A stretch of 64,000 bases of DNA from NCBI GenBank assembly GCA_021396245.1, contig WNYE01000040.1:186001-250000 (forward strand), read 5' to 3'. The stretch is from Sporothrix humicola (lineage: Eukaryota; Ascomycota; Sordariomycetes; Ophiostomatales; Ophiostomataceae). The position numbers and the translations under genes are program-made. The notes beneath the pieces are model-generated. The model was given only the letters and a program-made list of their open reading frames with translations. It made no database searches and had not been told where the DNA came from. Below, one piece after another: positions 1 to 11,178 of the stretch. Every line of letters begins with the position of its first letter. The first letter of the stretch is position 1.

Positions 1-1640
1 CCCCAGACCCCGACCCTTGGTTCGATCCGTGCCGCGATCCGCGTAGAGGAGATCTAGCCACCTTGAGGGTACGGCTCCGCAGACTACCCAATCCAGCGGC
101 AAAAGCGGCTGCTGGAGTTGTCGGTCGTGATGTGCTGGCGGGCGAGCTGCCGGCAGGAGAGAAGACACGTGATGGAGCGCGCCCAGTATACTTCAAAATC
201 AAATTTGATCCACCGGCCGCATCGAGGTGGTCTCGTAGGTAGATGGCATCGTCCACAAACGTGTGAGGACCGTGTGGTGGTTGAGGCGCCGGGTATTTGA
301 GTAGTGACTGTAGTGCTACAGAGTAGTCCGCCTCGAGCACTGTCATGAAAATGTTAGCAATTGTGACCATAAGGAGTCAGTATATGGGGTGTACGTACAC
401 TTCCATCGGATGCGGAGAAGCATCGCGACTGAGATGAGTGGAACAAGGTGCAGCTTGGGGTCAAAGGCAAACATGCTGTCCCACAGGATGAGGTGTTGCT
501 TGAAGGGAAACTCGCGCCCAAACAAAAGTCGAATCCACCGAATCAGAAAGATTTGTGGCAGAATCTCAATGTTCTTGAGATGGATGGCCAGTTCCGGATC
601 GACCTTCATAAGTGTGCCCTCGTGAATCTCTTTGCTCAGCTCGACAATCGCGCTCTCTTCCACCACTCCGCCTGCGGAGCCAGCCGAAGCTGCTGCCAGA
701 GGGGCAAAGAGGTCGGTTGTCGTTCCCGTCTCGTGAGTTGCAATGCTGGCGGAAGCACCACTACCACTAGTACTGCTACCACCGCCGCTGCTCACCTCAT
801 AAAATGCCCGCGCTCTGCTCATAATCTTGGAAAACAGCGCATACGCATCGTGCTCGAGAAAACAGCCGTCCAGCATCTCAATTATCTCTACATCCTCGGG
901 TGCCGGCGCCCCGCGCAGGCTGCTGCTCTCAATGGCGTCCTCGTTGAGCACGTACACAAGCGGTGCCAGCAGCTCGTGCATACCCTGTCGGTAACCGCCA
1001 GCATCGGGGTTCTCCTTGCAGTACACAAAGAGGACGTCCAGGATGAGCATTTGGATCTCTTCCTGGTGATAGAAGGGGTCGTCGGGCAGACGCCGAACAT
1101 CTTGAAGAATCTCGGCACGCACAAGCTCGTCGCGCCGGAACGTATCCCAGGGGGACTACGCAGAATTAGTAACATGCCTTTGACAGTGCTTCGCAGGCGT
1201 GGCTTACCTCCGGATCGTCCGCCAGCGGATCGACCGTGAGTTCCGTCAGTTCTTCCGGGTGCTTGATAAACCGCATGTAGCTCCCGCGCAGCGCCTCGTA
1301 GTCCTCGCGGGTCTCGCGCAGCACAAGGACGTGGTCGTCCGCGGAGGAATCGTCACGGAAGAGCAAGAACGTCTTCCAGCAGACAGACCGCAGGCCGGCT
1401 TCACACGGGCTGCTGGGGCCATTGAACTTGACCGCCCGCTGCAGCGACTCGATTTCGCCGCCGTCTTTAAGCGTTTCCTTCCATCGCCTCCTGTGGAGTG
1501 TCAGTATGCTGTTATGAGAGGGCAATTGGGAGCCGTTGGGTAGGTGGCCGTCATGTGTATCGTAAAAGACTCGACGAGGCTCAAACGAGTCGAGTCACAT
1601 GGCTGGATTCCTCATACCTGCTTTCATCCAAAGTCCGCAT
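1..1640 (-). CDS. TBC-domain Rab GTPase-activating protein, TBC1D5-like (3' end off the window)
   Basis: Four exons are visible on the minus strand: 1618-1640, 1208-1490, 399-1155 and <1-339, with introns of 127, 52 and 59 bp. All have GT-AG ends, and CTGAC or CTAAT branch-like motifs lie shortly upstream of the acceptors. The joined N-terminus reads MRTLDESRRRWKETL. The GAP signature is present: an arginine-finger motif ILQDVRR at about residues 118-124 and a glutamine-finger motif YRQGM at 157-161. The exon at the window edge continues with LLEADYSVALQ and PHTFVDDAIYLRDHL, which are typical of the TBC1D5 branch, followed by a Ser/Pro-rich stretch. TBC1D5 relatives act on Rab7-type GTPases at endosomes and with retromer; that role is inferred from family. 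A Ser/Gly-rich loop (roughly residues 225-265) interrupts the TBC fold. The C-terminus is missing because the window ends. Confidence 0.88.
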
Positions 1641-2673
1641 GTTGCTCGGGCGGATCCCGCTGTCTTCAGAAATAGAGCATCCACGTGTAAAGGGTGAGCA
1701 CAAAGAGTAAGGAGATATGAAATGACGTGGAAGTTCAATAAAAGAAGCAAGAGAGTCGGGATCTTGCCTTCTTTTTGTTTCCTCCTGACTTTCGATTGAC
1801 CGTCTAGAACAATGAAGTGCAATGGACGGTTCTCACACGACAGGCTTAGCGGCCTCGGGGCGCCAGTTTCTGAGCAGGTGCCCCGCTAGCCAAAGAAAGA
1901 GAGAAGGCTGGACGTTGACGACGGGCGCCCCACAACAAGTGCCCCCAACAAAGCGTCCTCAGCCTATCACATGGCTCCAACCAGGGGAGCTCTCAGGCTC
2001 TCCAAGCGAAGCTCCTGTCGTCGCCATTGTGCCTACCGTGCCAATGGTTTTTTTTGTGCTCCGTGTTCAAAGGCTCTTTCTCCAGGGGCATCGCTCCTTT
2101 CTTCAAATATTTTTGGGTACAAAAACCACAACAGGGGGGAAAGTGCAATCGAGACCACATGGAACGCGGTTTCTCGAATAAGACATATTCTACAGCAGCG
2201 ACTTCCTGTCTCAGAAGGCGATTCGATCACACCATTCCACAGCTTCTTGCCTGTTCTGAGAACTGAGAAAGAAGATAAAGGCAGTCGCCAATATTGTCCG
2301 TAGCTCCTTCCCGTGAATTGCGTCTTAACATGCCCATTTTATGACCTTCAATAACAACCTGAGGCAGGTACGGAGATATTTCTCCTTTACACTGCGAGCT
2401 TGTGCCACTACGTCACTGCTCTCCGTAATTAACGACCGCCCCAAGAACAATTCGACAGGCACACCAACGCCGTCGTTCAGTGGACATTTTCACTAGAGCT
2501 AAACGCACGTGCCCCACCCACATGGCGTTCAGCTCATTTATCTGACAACGGCGTCCTCAATATTCGCCGCCAACGCCAACCTCAGAAACTCGACGTGTTC
2601 TCACGACTCTTCAAATCAATCGCGCAACGCGTACCTCAGCCCTATACGGGCACCACATCTCTAACCCAGCACC
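1641..2673. other. Shared divergent promoter region between the TBC1D5-like and Laa2-like genes
   Basis: The region between the two start codons is 1,033 bp and must contain both 5' leaders. Open frames inside it (for example around 1822-2181) have no recognisable domain and biased composition, so I treat them as chance. No clear TATA box was seen. Nothing else is identifiable. Confidence 0.6.
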
Positions 2674-4914
2674 ATGTCTGCGGACCTCTTTGCCCAGTTT
2701 GGGCCCTTCTCGGGGGGTAACGGCCAGCAAAATCAACAAAATCAGAGCCAAGGGCAAGCTCCAGCCGGCCCCGCCGCCCAGCAATCCGGCGATCCGTTTG
2801 CCTTTCTCAGCACGGCCTTTTCGCAGCCGTCTTCCTCGCCAGTGCCGCAACAGCAGACACCAATACCGTCCTCACAGTCTCAAACACCACAGCCGCAACA
2901 ATGGTCCTTTGGCGCACCACAGCAGCCGGCCCAGCCGGCCCAGCAGGCCCAGCCAGCGTTGAACTGGGGCACTGGCGGTGGCGGAAATGCATGGAGTACG
3001 ACGCCGGCGGCCCCGGCAGCTCCGGCAGCCGAGGACGACGAGGATGATGATACGTGGGGCGACTTTGAAGAAGCTTCGACGAGCACACCAGCCCAGCCGC
3101 CGCCCATGGCCGCGCCGCCAGCTTATCAGGCCAGTCAACCTACGCCGCCTCCGCCGTCACAACCGCAAGCTCCAACACGGACACGCGTAGTTCGGGCGTC
3201 TACCATGGACCTCATCTCGAACACGCTCATAAACTTTGGCGATGCGCCAGCCAATACCAGCTCACTTTCGCCAGTGCCAGAGCCGTCACCCAAGGTTCCC
3301 CAGAGAGACCCGTGGAGGAACCCAGTACCTGTCTCAGAACCAAGTCCGGCGCCAGCTCCAGCACCGAAGCCAAAGAAGCCGGCCGACCCAAACGTCTTGT
3401 TTGATGCCGACGACTTCGACGTCAATGAGAGCTTTGATACCGACGAAGATGATGACGATGATGACGAGTTTGGCGACTTTGAGACTGGCCATACATCACC
3501 ACCACGGCCGACCATGGCCACTTCCAACCAGTTCTCTTCCTTCCCGCCAGCTTCAGCTCCGTCACGAGCTCCTGTGGCAAAACCTGCACCAACGCCAGCC
3601 GCAGCTACGGCTCTAGTCGATCTTTTATCTTTGGATGAACCTGAGCCAGCAGGCTTCACGTCCTCTTTCCCCATGTCTCAACCCCAGGAGACGCCTGCCA
3701 AGGGCAGACCAGCAGCAAATCTCCTGTCTCCCCTCAGCTTTGGCAGTACATCTATGACAGCTCAGAGTGGCTCTCAAGCCCCCAAGTCACCGTCTTTCCA
3801 GGAACGCAATCCTTTCCCTGGTCTCGCTGTCACTACTCCTGTCTCCGGGGGGTTCCCCTCCGATAGAGTCAAGAACCGCACACCATCTCCGGTCACGACT
3901 TGGCCGAGTTTTGATGATGCACCTGCTGCAGCCTCCAAAGCAGCTTTCAAGGACCTACCACCGCCAGACGATGCCGACTGGGACGCTTGGGGCGTCGATG
4001 ACTCGGTACCCTCGCAACCAGCCCCCGTCCAGACGAAGAAGGCCGCAAGCCCTAAAAAGGTAGAAACAAAGCCTGTCGCAAAGAAGCCTGCCCCAGTGGC
4101 CAAACCAGCAGCTCAAGAAGCATCCGACTGGAACTGGGAGGCTGAAGAACCAAGCGAAGGCCCTGGCACTACGAATTTACCCCCGGCTATCGCCAATGCA
4201 GCGGCACCCAACACCATATCCGACAAGGCGCCGCCTCCCACAAACGTCCCCCCGCCATCTGTGCTCCTCTCTCTATTCCCGACTCTGATGGCCATTCCGG
4301 ATGAGGCCCTATTCAAGCCAACGGCGGCACAACCCGTCGAGGTTCGGAATCGCGTTATCGGTGATCCAAAGACGATTGCCTTTTTGCGCAACTACCTGCA
4401 AATCATTGTCGTCGCTGGCCGTGTTGTTGCTGGACGTAAGCAGCGTTGGCACCGCGACAAGTTCTTGTCCCAAAGCATGTCCATCTCGGCCGCCGGTAGC
4501 AGCAAGGGCGGCGGCATGAAGCTTGCCGGCCTCGACAAGGCACAGGGCCAGCGCGAAGATCGCGAGGCGGCTGACGTGGTAGCTGCCTGGCTCCGTCACG
4601 TCGGAAAACTACGCAGTGCCGTGGCCACAGCCAATGCGGCCCTCGTGGCGGCAGAGGCAGCTGAGCACAAGCATTACCCGCCTCTCAAGATCCCAGAACT
4701 GCAGAGCGCCACGATCCCCGTCACAGTCGCCAAAAAGGTCCCGACGGCCACCAAGCCTTGCGTGATCTGTGGCCTCCGGCGCGACGAGCGCGTTCGTGGC
4801 ATCGACGGCGACGAGGTCGACGATATTTTCAGTGAGTGGTGGGTTGAGCACTGGGGTCACCGCGCGTGCAGGAACTTTTGGGCAGAGCACGAGGCTGCAC
4901 TACGATCCCGGTAA
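2674..4914 (+). CDS. Clathrin/AP-1 accessory protein, Laa2/Ppk6-like (aftiphilin-type motifs)
   Basis: Single-exon gene of 746 residues, starting at the first ATG of a long open frame (context CACCATG). The first two thirds are disordered and rich in Pro, Gln, Ala and Ser. Two acidic aromatic motifs of the gamma-ear-binding kind are visible: WGDFEEA at residues 128-134 and FGDFE at 266-270, each next to an Asp/Glu run. A clathrin-box-like LLSLD lies at 317-321. The C-terminal third is folded-looking and conserved in type (FLRNYLQIIVVAGRVVAGR, then CVICGLRRDERVRG with two cysteines, and a Trp-rich end). This matches the fungal Laa2/Ppk6 family, which helps recruit AP-1 adaptors at the trans-Golgi and endosomes. 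No protein-kinase motifs (glycine loop, HRD, DFG) are present, so a Ppk6 kinase label would mislead. Family assignment is from memory of its motifs. Confidence 0.8.
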   Translation: MSADLFAQFGPFSGGNGQQNQQNQSQGQAPAGPAAQQSGDPFAFLSTAFSQPSSSPVPQQQTPIPSSQSQTPQPQQWSFGAPQQPAQPAQQAQPALNWGTGGGGNAWSTTPAAPAAPAAEDDEDDDTWGDFEEASTSTPAQPPPMAAPPAYQASQPTPPPPSQPQAPTRTRVVRASTMDLISNTLINFGDAPANTSSLSPVPEPSPKVPQRDPWRNPVPVSEPSPAPAPAPKPKKPADPNVLFDADDFDVNESFDTDEDDDDDDEFGDFETGHTSPPRPTMATSNQFSSFPPASAPSRAPVAKPAPTPAAATALVDLLSLDEPEPAGFTSSFPMSQPQETPAKGRPAANLLSPLSFGSTSMTAQSGSQAPKSPSFQERNPFPGLAVTTPVSGGFPSDRVKNRTPSPVTTWPSFDDAPAAASKAAFKDLPPPDDADWDAWGVDDSVPSQPAPVQTKKAASPKKVETKPVAKKPAPVAKPAAQEASDWNWEAEEPSEGPGTTNLPPAIANAAAPNTISDKAPPPTNVPPPSVLLSLFPTLMAIPDEALFKPTAAQPVEVRNRVIGDPKTIAFLRNYLQIIVVAGRVVAGRKQRWHRDKFLSQSMSISAAGSSKGGGMKLAGLDKAQGQREDREAADVVAAWLRHVGKLRSAVATANAALVAAEAAEHKHYPPLKIPELQSATIPVTVAKKVPTATKPCVICGLRRDERVRGIDGDEVDDIFSEWWVEHWGHRACRNFWAEHEAALRSR

Positions 4915-6260
4915 TTTTTGGAGGGGAGAATAGAGACAAAAGAAAAGAGTATGGTGAGACAAGACGTGACGGCGGCAAGGCGCATGGCATGGGTTTATTT
5001 GACAGTAGACACCCATGTTTTGGATACCCCCCGGTTCCTACACACAGCGATTTTACTTGATTTTACTAGACATATCATATTTTTTGCACTGCGTTGACAG
5101 AATGCTGCCCAATGTATCGCGCGAGTTTACAAGCATCTAGATGCACCAGCTGCCTGCATATTGCCGCCTTGTCTGCTGTGCAACCGCAGAATTCTGCTAC
5201 CTTGTCACCTGTGTCCTTGTACAGAGCACTCACAGGCTGCGGCCTCAGTTTGTTTGCTTTCCCCGACGTATGACCATGTTTTCTGTTGAGAGCTCCTTCC
5301 CCGAAAGTACAGCGCGTTCTTGCCACCTGAGAAGGCAAACAGAGCTTTGAACAAAAGGGAAAGAGCGACCAAGCCCGGAGTAAGATAGCTGTAGGCCAGC
5401 TGGCTCACCACGCGAAACCGCGTCCCTCATGCGCAAACCAATCCCACTCTTACACACAATTGGTCTCGGTCGTGATTATCGATTGGCCAAACAAAATGAG
5501 ATGAAAAGAGAGAACAATAGCGGGGAGAGCACATGACGAGTAAAAATGCAAGGAAGGCGCGTCTTACCTGCCTGCCCTCCCGGCATGTATAGTAAGATAC
5601 ATAGTAGCGGGACTTGCTAGGGGCTGGTCGATGGGTCGATGGGAGAGATGATGGATGATGCGCCCAACAGCAGCGTCGCGCGGTCGCTCTTTCCTGCGAT
5701 TCGCAGAACCGACAAGTGTGATTTGCGAAAAGGGGACGCTGCAAAGAGACAATGAGGCAAGCAGTCAAGGTTCACCCCCGTTTTGCGCAAAGCCGTGCGC
5801 CGTGCCTTCCCCGCGACGCATGCCTTCCTTTTGGGGGCGAGGGGGAGAAAACGCACACGGCCTGCTCCTTCCTCGACGACGATTGGGTAATTTGGACTTG
5901 GGAAAGCAGCTGCATGCAGGAGGCAGGAAGCAACAGGAAGCAGTAGGAAGGCAGTAACAAGCAGAAAGAAAGCTGTTGCAGTCCCGGACCCCATGCTCCC
6001 AAGAAAAGCGATACCACAGCGTACGCACAATTTGTTGTCTGAAAAAAAATCTGACAATCGTCCAAAAAATATTATTGGGGACATAAAAAAGACCTGACGA
6101 GACAAATCGAAAAAAAAACGGCCGTACTCTCGACGCTCTCGTGGCCGGTCCTCCCGTCCCACCCCATCACACTTTTTAGCTGCATTTTGCTGCATTTGAT
6201 CCATCTCCTGCATCTCTCTTTCCTTCCTCTGTTCAGTCCTGTCTTGCTCCTTCTCTTGTC
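4915..6260. other. Intergenic region, 3' flank of the Laa2-like gene and upstream of the KH gene
   Basis: No frame here shows a recognisable domain. The open frames on the minus strand (for example 5617-6300) are repetitive or low complexity. I see no tRNA and no repeat element. The stretch probably holds the 3' untranslated region of the upstream gene and distal promoter of the KH gene. Confidence 0.5.
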
Positions 6261-8237
6261 TGCTTGGCTCTTTCTCTATTTGTCGCTGTTCAAGCTCCAC
6301 TTGCGCTCTGCTCTTTCCCTCCTCACATCCACATCCGTTACTTCCTCGTAGAAATCAAGCAAGCCATTCACTCTTACCTCACTGAGAGCATCCACTCATC
6401 TGCTCTTTCCCCTTACCCTCGTCTTATTCTCCTCTCAGTCCTGGTTTTGGACCTTCTTCTTTTCATCTTTTCTACCCCTTTCCCTCCTCCTCTTCTTTCT
6501 TCTCTTCTTCTCTTTTCCTCTCACTTTTCCCTTTTGCTTCTCCCATCCTCTTTGCTCTGATTCCTCCCCAAAGCTTCTACACACCTCGTTTTTTCTCACT
6601 CACCCCCACTGCTCTTCTTGACACCCTACCTTATTACAATCCTCCCGCTTACCTTGTCAATTGTGCATCGCTGTTATTCAAAACAGTTGTCATTTTCTTG
6701 AGATCGACTACAAAGTACCCCGTACGCAGCTCACTGGCCCATCCGCGCCTGGACCGTACCCGCCGCTCTCCACCTTTTTGCCCCGGCTCTGCCCCATCTC
6801 AATTGGATCATTGTTCACATCGTCAACTCCTGGTCCCGATTCCTTCTCAGATATCGGCGAGTTTTCTTAGTCTCTTGCTTGCCCAGTCTGCCAACAGGCA
6901 AGGTGCATTCTGTCATTTTTTTTGTCTTTGTCGGCCCTAGACTAACAAAAGCGCCAGGTACTCGAAAAGCACAAGGCAACAAGCTATTGTTCAAATCGGT
7001 CTGAAAATACCAAACCGGCGCCGGAAAGAGTGACGCCCCGACATAGCCTACGCACTAGCACGATCCCTTTTTCGAGCTCCAGGCCTCACTATTCTCAATC
7101 CCTGACCTTCCGGGACAACCCCACTGCGCAAAGCAGCAAGCACAACGTCTGACGCCTCGCCCTAGCAAAAACCAGGGTCTTACACAATCATGTAAGTCCA
7201 ATTGTCTCTTTGTGCTCTGTGCATACGTTTACTCTTTTCTTCCTTTTGAAAGCCGTGGTCTGTACCAAGCTACTGTTCTTCTCTGCCTGTTGAATCGCCT
7301 ACCCCGCCTTCCACCATAGCGCTATGTTAGATTGTTTTGAGCCACTGTCATTTTGACAGTGAACACAAGCAAGCCAAAGCAGCCTCATTTTCCTGCTGGA
7401 ACGTGCTTTTCTCTTGCATCTCAAACGGCTGTTATCTGCTCGCGTGGACTCAAAGTGGAGTTACAAAGAGCTTTGATACAAATCCAGTCGGCATCCGAAA
7501 ACTGAAAGACAACTGATGCCGTCGCGTCTCCCTACCCAAGTCGCTTCTACTTTACAGCTTACTCTAAAATTTCCGCTGCCAGGAGCCTTTGCTTCTCTCA
7601 CTCTCCCTTTTTACCTTCCTTTTGGGCCTTATCCCGCAACTTTTTCATGCCACTTTGAAGCAATCTCATTCACTCAACACACTGCAGCATTCTTGTATTT
7701 CCTTTTCGAGACCAATCGCCCCCCTGCACAGCGTTTTATTCCTTTTTTCCCACCCTTGCCGGCTTTGTGCGACTGCTCCGTTCTCACCGCTTCAACCAAT
7801 CAAACATGCCACTAACTGCCTATCCCACACTAGCTTTTCCGTGGGAGTGCCACTCCCCCACCGCTGCCAGCCCACACAAATTCTTCCTCACGCGCCGCCA
7901 ACAAAAACGTCCCCTCACTTTTTTTGTTTGGGTTTTCCATCGACCCTCTTCTCTCTCCAACAAGAAAAAAGACAACTGCATCTATCTTCTGACCGGTATC
8001 CCCCTTCTACCTTCCTCCTCTCCCACCTCCTTCCTCCCGACCTCACCGACTCACCCTCTTCTCTCCCACGCTCTTCACCTTCTTCTTTCTCTCCCTTTCC
8101 TCTCCCTCTACCTTCATCTCTTCTCGCGATCTTAACGCCACCCGTTTCTTCCGCCGACTTCCCCGCTTCTCTACCACGCAAACCTTTGTCGATTTCCAAC
8201 CTCAACTCCCTCGAATCCCATTCTCCCACTCTTCAAA
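6261..8237 (+). promoter_or_regulatory. Long CT-rich promoter/5' leader of the KH-domain gene, with a probable leader intron donor
   Basis: The sense strand is strongly pyrimidine-biased over long stretches, notably 6264-6560 and 7580-8235. A consensus donor GTAAGT starts at 7192, directly inside the sequence ATCATGTAAGTCC. This suggests a leader intron with its acceptor somewhere before the start codon at 8238; several AGs exist and I cannot choose one. If not spliced, the same bases form a start-stop ATG-TAA. There is no coding frame with a recognisable domain. Transcript start is not determined. Confidence 0.5.
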
Positions 8238-9548
8238 ATGTCTGCGCAAGATAACAACAACGGCAACGACGTCGCCGACCACCCCGACCACATGAAGATC
8301 GATGACGACCGCCTCGGACCCGACGGCGAGACCATCCCCAAGACCGACGAGGAGTATGCGCAGACCCAGTTGACACTGCGCGCAATCGTTTCGTCGAAAG
8401 AGGCTGGTGTTATTATTGGCAAGGCTGGCAAGAACGTCGCAGACCTTCGCGATGAAACCGGCGTCAAGGCCGGTGTCAGCAAGGTCGTGCAGGGCGTCCA
8501 TGACCGTGTCCTCACCATTACTGGCGGCTGCGAAGCTATCGCAAAGGCCTACTCTATCGTCGCAGGTGCCCTTCTTGAAGGTGTCCCGACTATGGGAATG
8601 GGCGGTGTCGTTCAAGGAAACGGTACTCACCGTAAGTCACAGACTCTCCGCTGCGTCCGACCACCTGGCGCTTGCTATTAAAAACATGCACGACCATGTA
8701 CCCAGCTTGTCATTGTATACCTTTGCTAACTAAACAGCCATCAAACTCCTCATTTCTCACAACCAGATGGGCACTATCATCGGCCGTGGCGGGCTGAAGA
8801 TCAAGCACATCCAGGATGCCTCGGGCGTCCGCATGGTGGCCCAGAAGGACATGCTTCCCCAGTCGACGGAGCGCATCGTCGAAATCCAGGGAACCCCCGA
8901 GGGTATCCAGAGCGCTATCTGGGAAATCTGCAAGTGCCTTGTCGACGACTGGCAGCGCGGAACTGGCACTGTCCTCTACAACCCTGCCGTTAGAACACAG
9001 AGCAGTAGCGCCCCTACACTCAGCGGCGGCAACTCGTCGTCTCAGTCCTCAAACTTCAACTCTGCGCCGCGGGGCGATTACGGAAACTCGTCTCGTGTGA
9101 CGCGCACCGGAAACGGTGCTGATTTCAGCAACGGCGGAGCCCCGCGTTCGAACAACCGCCGGTCGGATTCGGACGCTGCTGCCCGTGGTCCTCCCACCCA
9201 GGATGAGCACGGCGCTGATATCCAGACCCAGAACATCAGCATCCCCGCCGACATGGTGGGCTGCATCATTGGCCGTGCAGGCACAAAGATCAGCGAGATT
9301 CGCAAGACTTCGGGCGCACGGATCTCGATCGCAAAGGTTTGTCTTCACCTATCGAAGCCAATCAGGCTAGATTAGATGTGTTTATAGATATAGATGCTAA
9401 CAAGATTCAGGCTCCGCATGACGAGACTGGCGAGAGAATGTTTACCATCATGGGCAGCGCCAAGGCGAACGAGACCGCCCTTTTCCTTCTCTACGAAAAC
9501 CTCGAGGCCGAGAAAATTCGCCGTAGCATGGCCCAGTCCCCCGAGTAA
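8238..9548 (+). CDS. Three-KH-domain RNA-binding protein (PCBP/Rnc1/Hek2-like)
   Basis: Three exons, 8238-8631, 8738-9336 and 9411-9548, give 376 residues. The introns are 106 and 74 bp with CTAAC branch sites. Each KH domain shows its RNA-binding GxxG loop: GKAG at residues 61-64, GRGG at 147-150 and GRAG at 310-313. A Ser/Asn/Gly-rich linker of about 90 residues joins KH2 to KH3. Both introns fall next to or within KH domains: the first just before KH2 and the second in the middle of KH3, so unspliced frames would break the third domain. Domain order and length fit fission yeast Rnc1 and budding yeast Hek2/Pbp2, which bind C/U-rich mRNA and control stability or translation. The specific targets cannot be read from the sequence. 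The start at 8238 gives MSAQDNNNGN, a plausible N-terminus just ahead of KH1. Confidence 0.92.
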
Positions 9549-11178
9549 TTGCGAATTTCCGGTTCCGAATTGCGGTCATGCGATCCCGTTTCTCTCGTCC
9601 ATGGCTTGAGAAGCCATGTTTGACTTTGTTGAAGTTTCCCTTGTATCTTTCCTCCGGCGTCTCTCCTGATTAATTTCTATTTTCTACTCGAATTCGGCAA
9701 CCCTTCGACCTTTGCTTCATCCCCAGATCCGGCTTGCCGCGAGGCTGAACTTCTTTTTTAACAGCGGACCCTCGAGGGGCGGTACAAAAATGATATTACG
9801 ACAAGGCTTTGCGATTTTACTCTGCGACTTTCATGTTTCTTATTCGGCCTTTTTCATTATTATTTCTATGGCCTTTTTCTTTTCTGTCTGCTTTCTGTCC
9901 ACTCTACCGGAAAACAAAGCCTCGTCGGCGCACTCCCCTATCATCTTCCCCCGTCTTTGCCAGAGTGGTTCTACTTTATGTTTATCTCCTTATTCCAAAT
10001 CGTTCCTCTTGAATGCTCAGTCGACATTTTACGAAAGCGGTCTTTCTGTTCTGCTATGGCGAAGTTGGTTGGGCACGGATGGTTAAAAGGGGTGTTCTTA
10101 TTGTCTTTTCTTTTTTCACAATTTGTTTGCTTCTGTCGCGGCGATGATTTATGATACTTCCAATCCCTCAAAAAAACAGAGGAGAGGAACGAACAGGCTC
10201 TCTCAGGAACTCTATTCACCTCACTAAACACTCACTCCGGCACATTTCTATCTTTCCGCCTCGCTCCTTTCGCCCCGATATTTTCAACCCTGTTCTTCTA
10301 GTCTTCAAAAATTTGTTATGCCAAAACAACATCTCTTCGAGCACACGAGAAACGTCCCACTCTCGTCTTTGAACAGTTTGTTTGTCAGTCTGACATGCAA
10401 CTGTTTTACGTTCCTTTTCCGCTCTATTTTCTTTTTCTCTTTTCTTTCTCAATTCCCCGCTCATTATCCATTATCAAAACTATCGAAACCTTTTTTAATT
10501 TTCTGTTCTATTTCATGTTCTATTCTATCTTGATGGCGTTCAAACGTTCAGTTCTTTCTACTGTCTAGCACAAGGGACAGACTTTACCCGAATTCAGAAG
10601 ATCAAATGGAGCAAAATGGATCTCATATTAATAAAACCAATTTGTTGCGGCAGAAGATATTTTCAATTAATGGCGAATGTTGATTCTTGGTGTCTCCTCT
10701 TGGGCTCATCTTTACAGCCCTATCATGTAGAATACGTCGTACGTAGCTGTAGCCAGTAAAGTCGCTGCACACCGCCTTCTAAAAGCGGCAGCAAAGGGCC
10801 ACCCTGTTGTTTTCTTTTCTGCCGCTTACCCTCTCCTGTGCCAGGAGCCAGGCTGTCCAATCCACTTTTAGGGAGTTTTAGAGCTTAAACAACGCGCCGC
10901 GCAGCCTCACACCTCACAACTAGCGCATCTTCCCTTGAACATCCACCCTTAACTTTCCTTACGCCGTCCACATTCGTCGCTCCCTTTAGCATTCGGCTGT
11001 CCGTTGTCTTACATTTCGCTACCTTCCTTTCTTTTTTCTTCTGCGCCATCGACTCGCGAGTCTCTTTTCTCGTCGTACATTCAAGCCGAATTCTCCAAAC
11101 AATCCGGAAGCCGCTGGCGGTCGTCCTGTCTCTCGTTTTCCAGTCCCCTCCCTTCTTTTCTTTCGAACACACTTCAAG
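9549..11178. other. Intergenic region between the KH gene and the HUT1-like gene
   Basis: The first part is the likely 3' untranslated region of the KH gene (T-rich after 9640). The last part, about 10885-11178, is the likely leader of the HUT1-like gene, again pyrimidine-rich on the sense strand. No frame carries a recognisable domain, and I see no RNA gene. Confidence 0.5.

Noticed and set aside
19..30. GGTTCGATCC, like a tRNA B box
   Set aside because: It lies inside the last visible exon of the TBC gene and has no surrounding cloverleaf.
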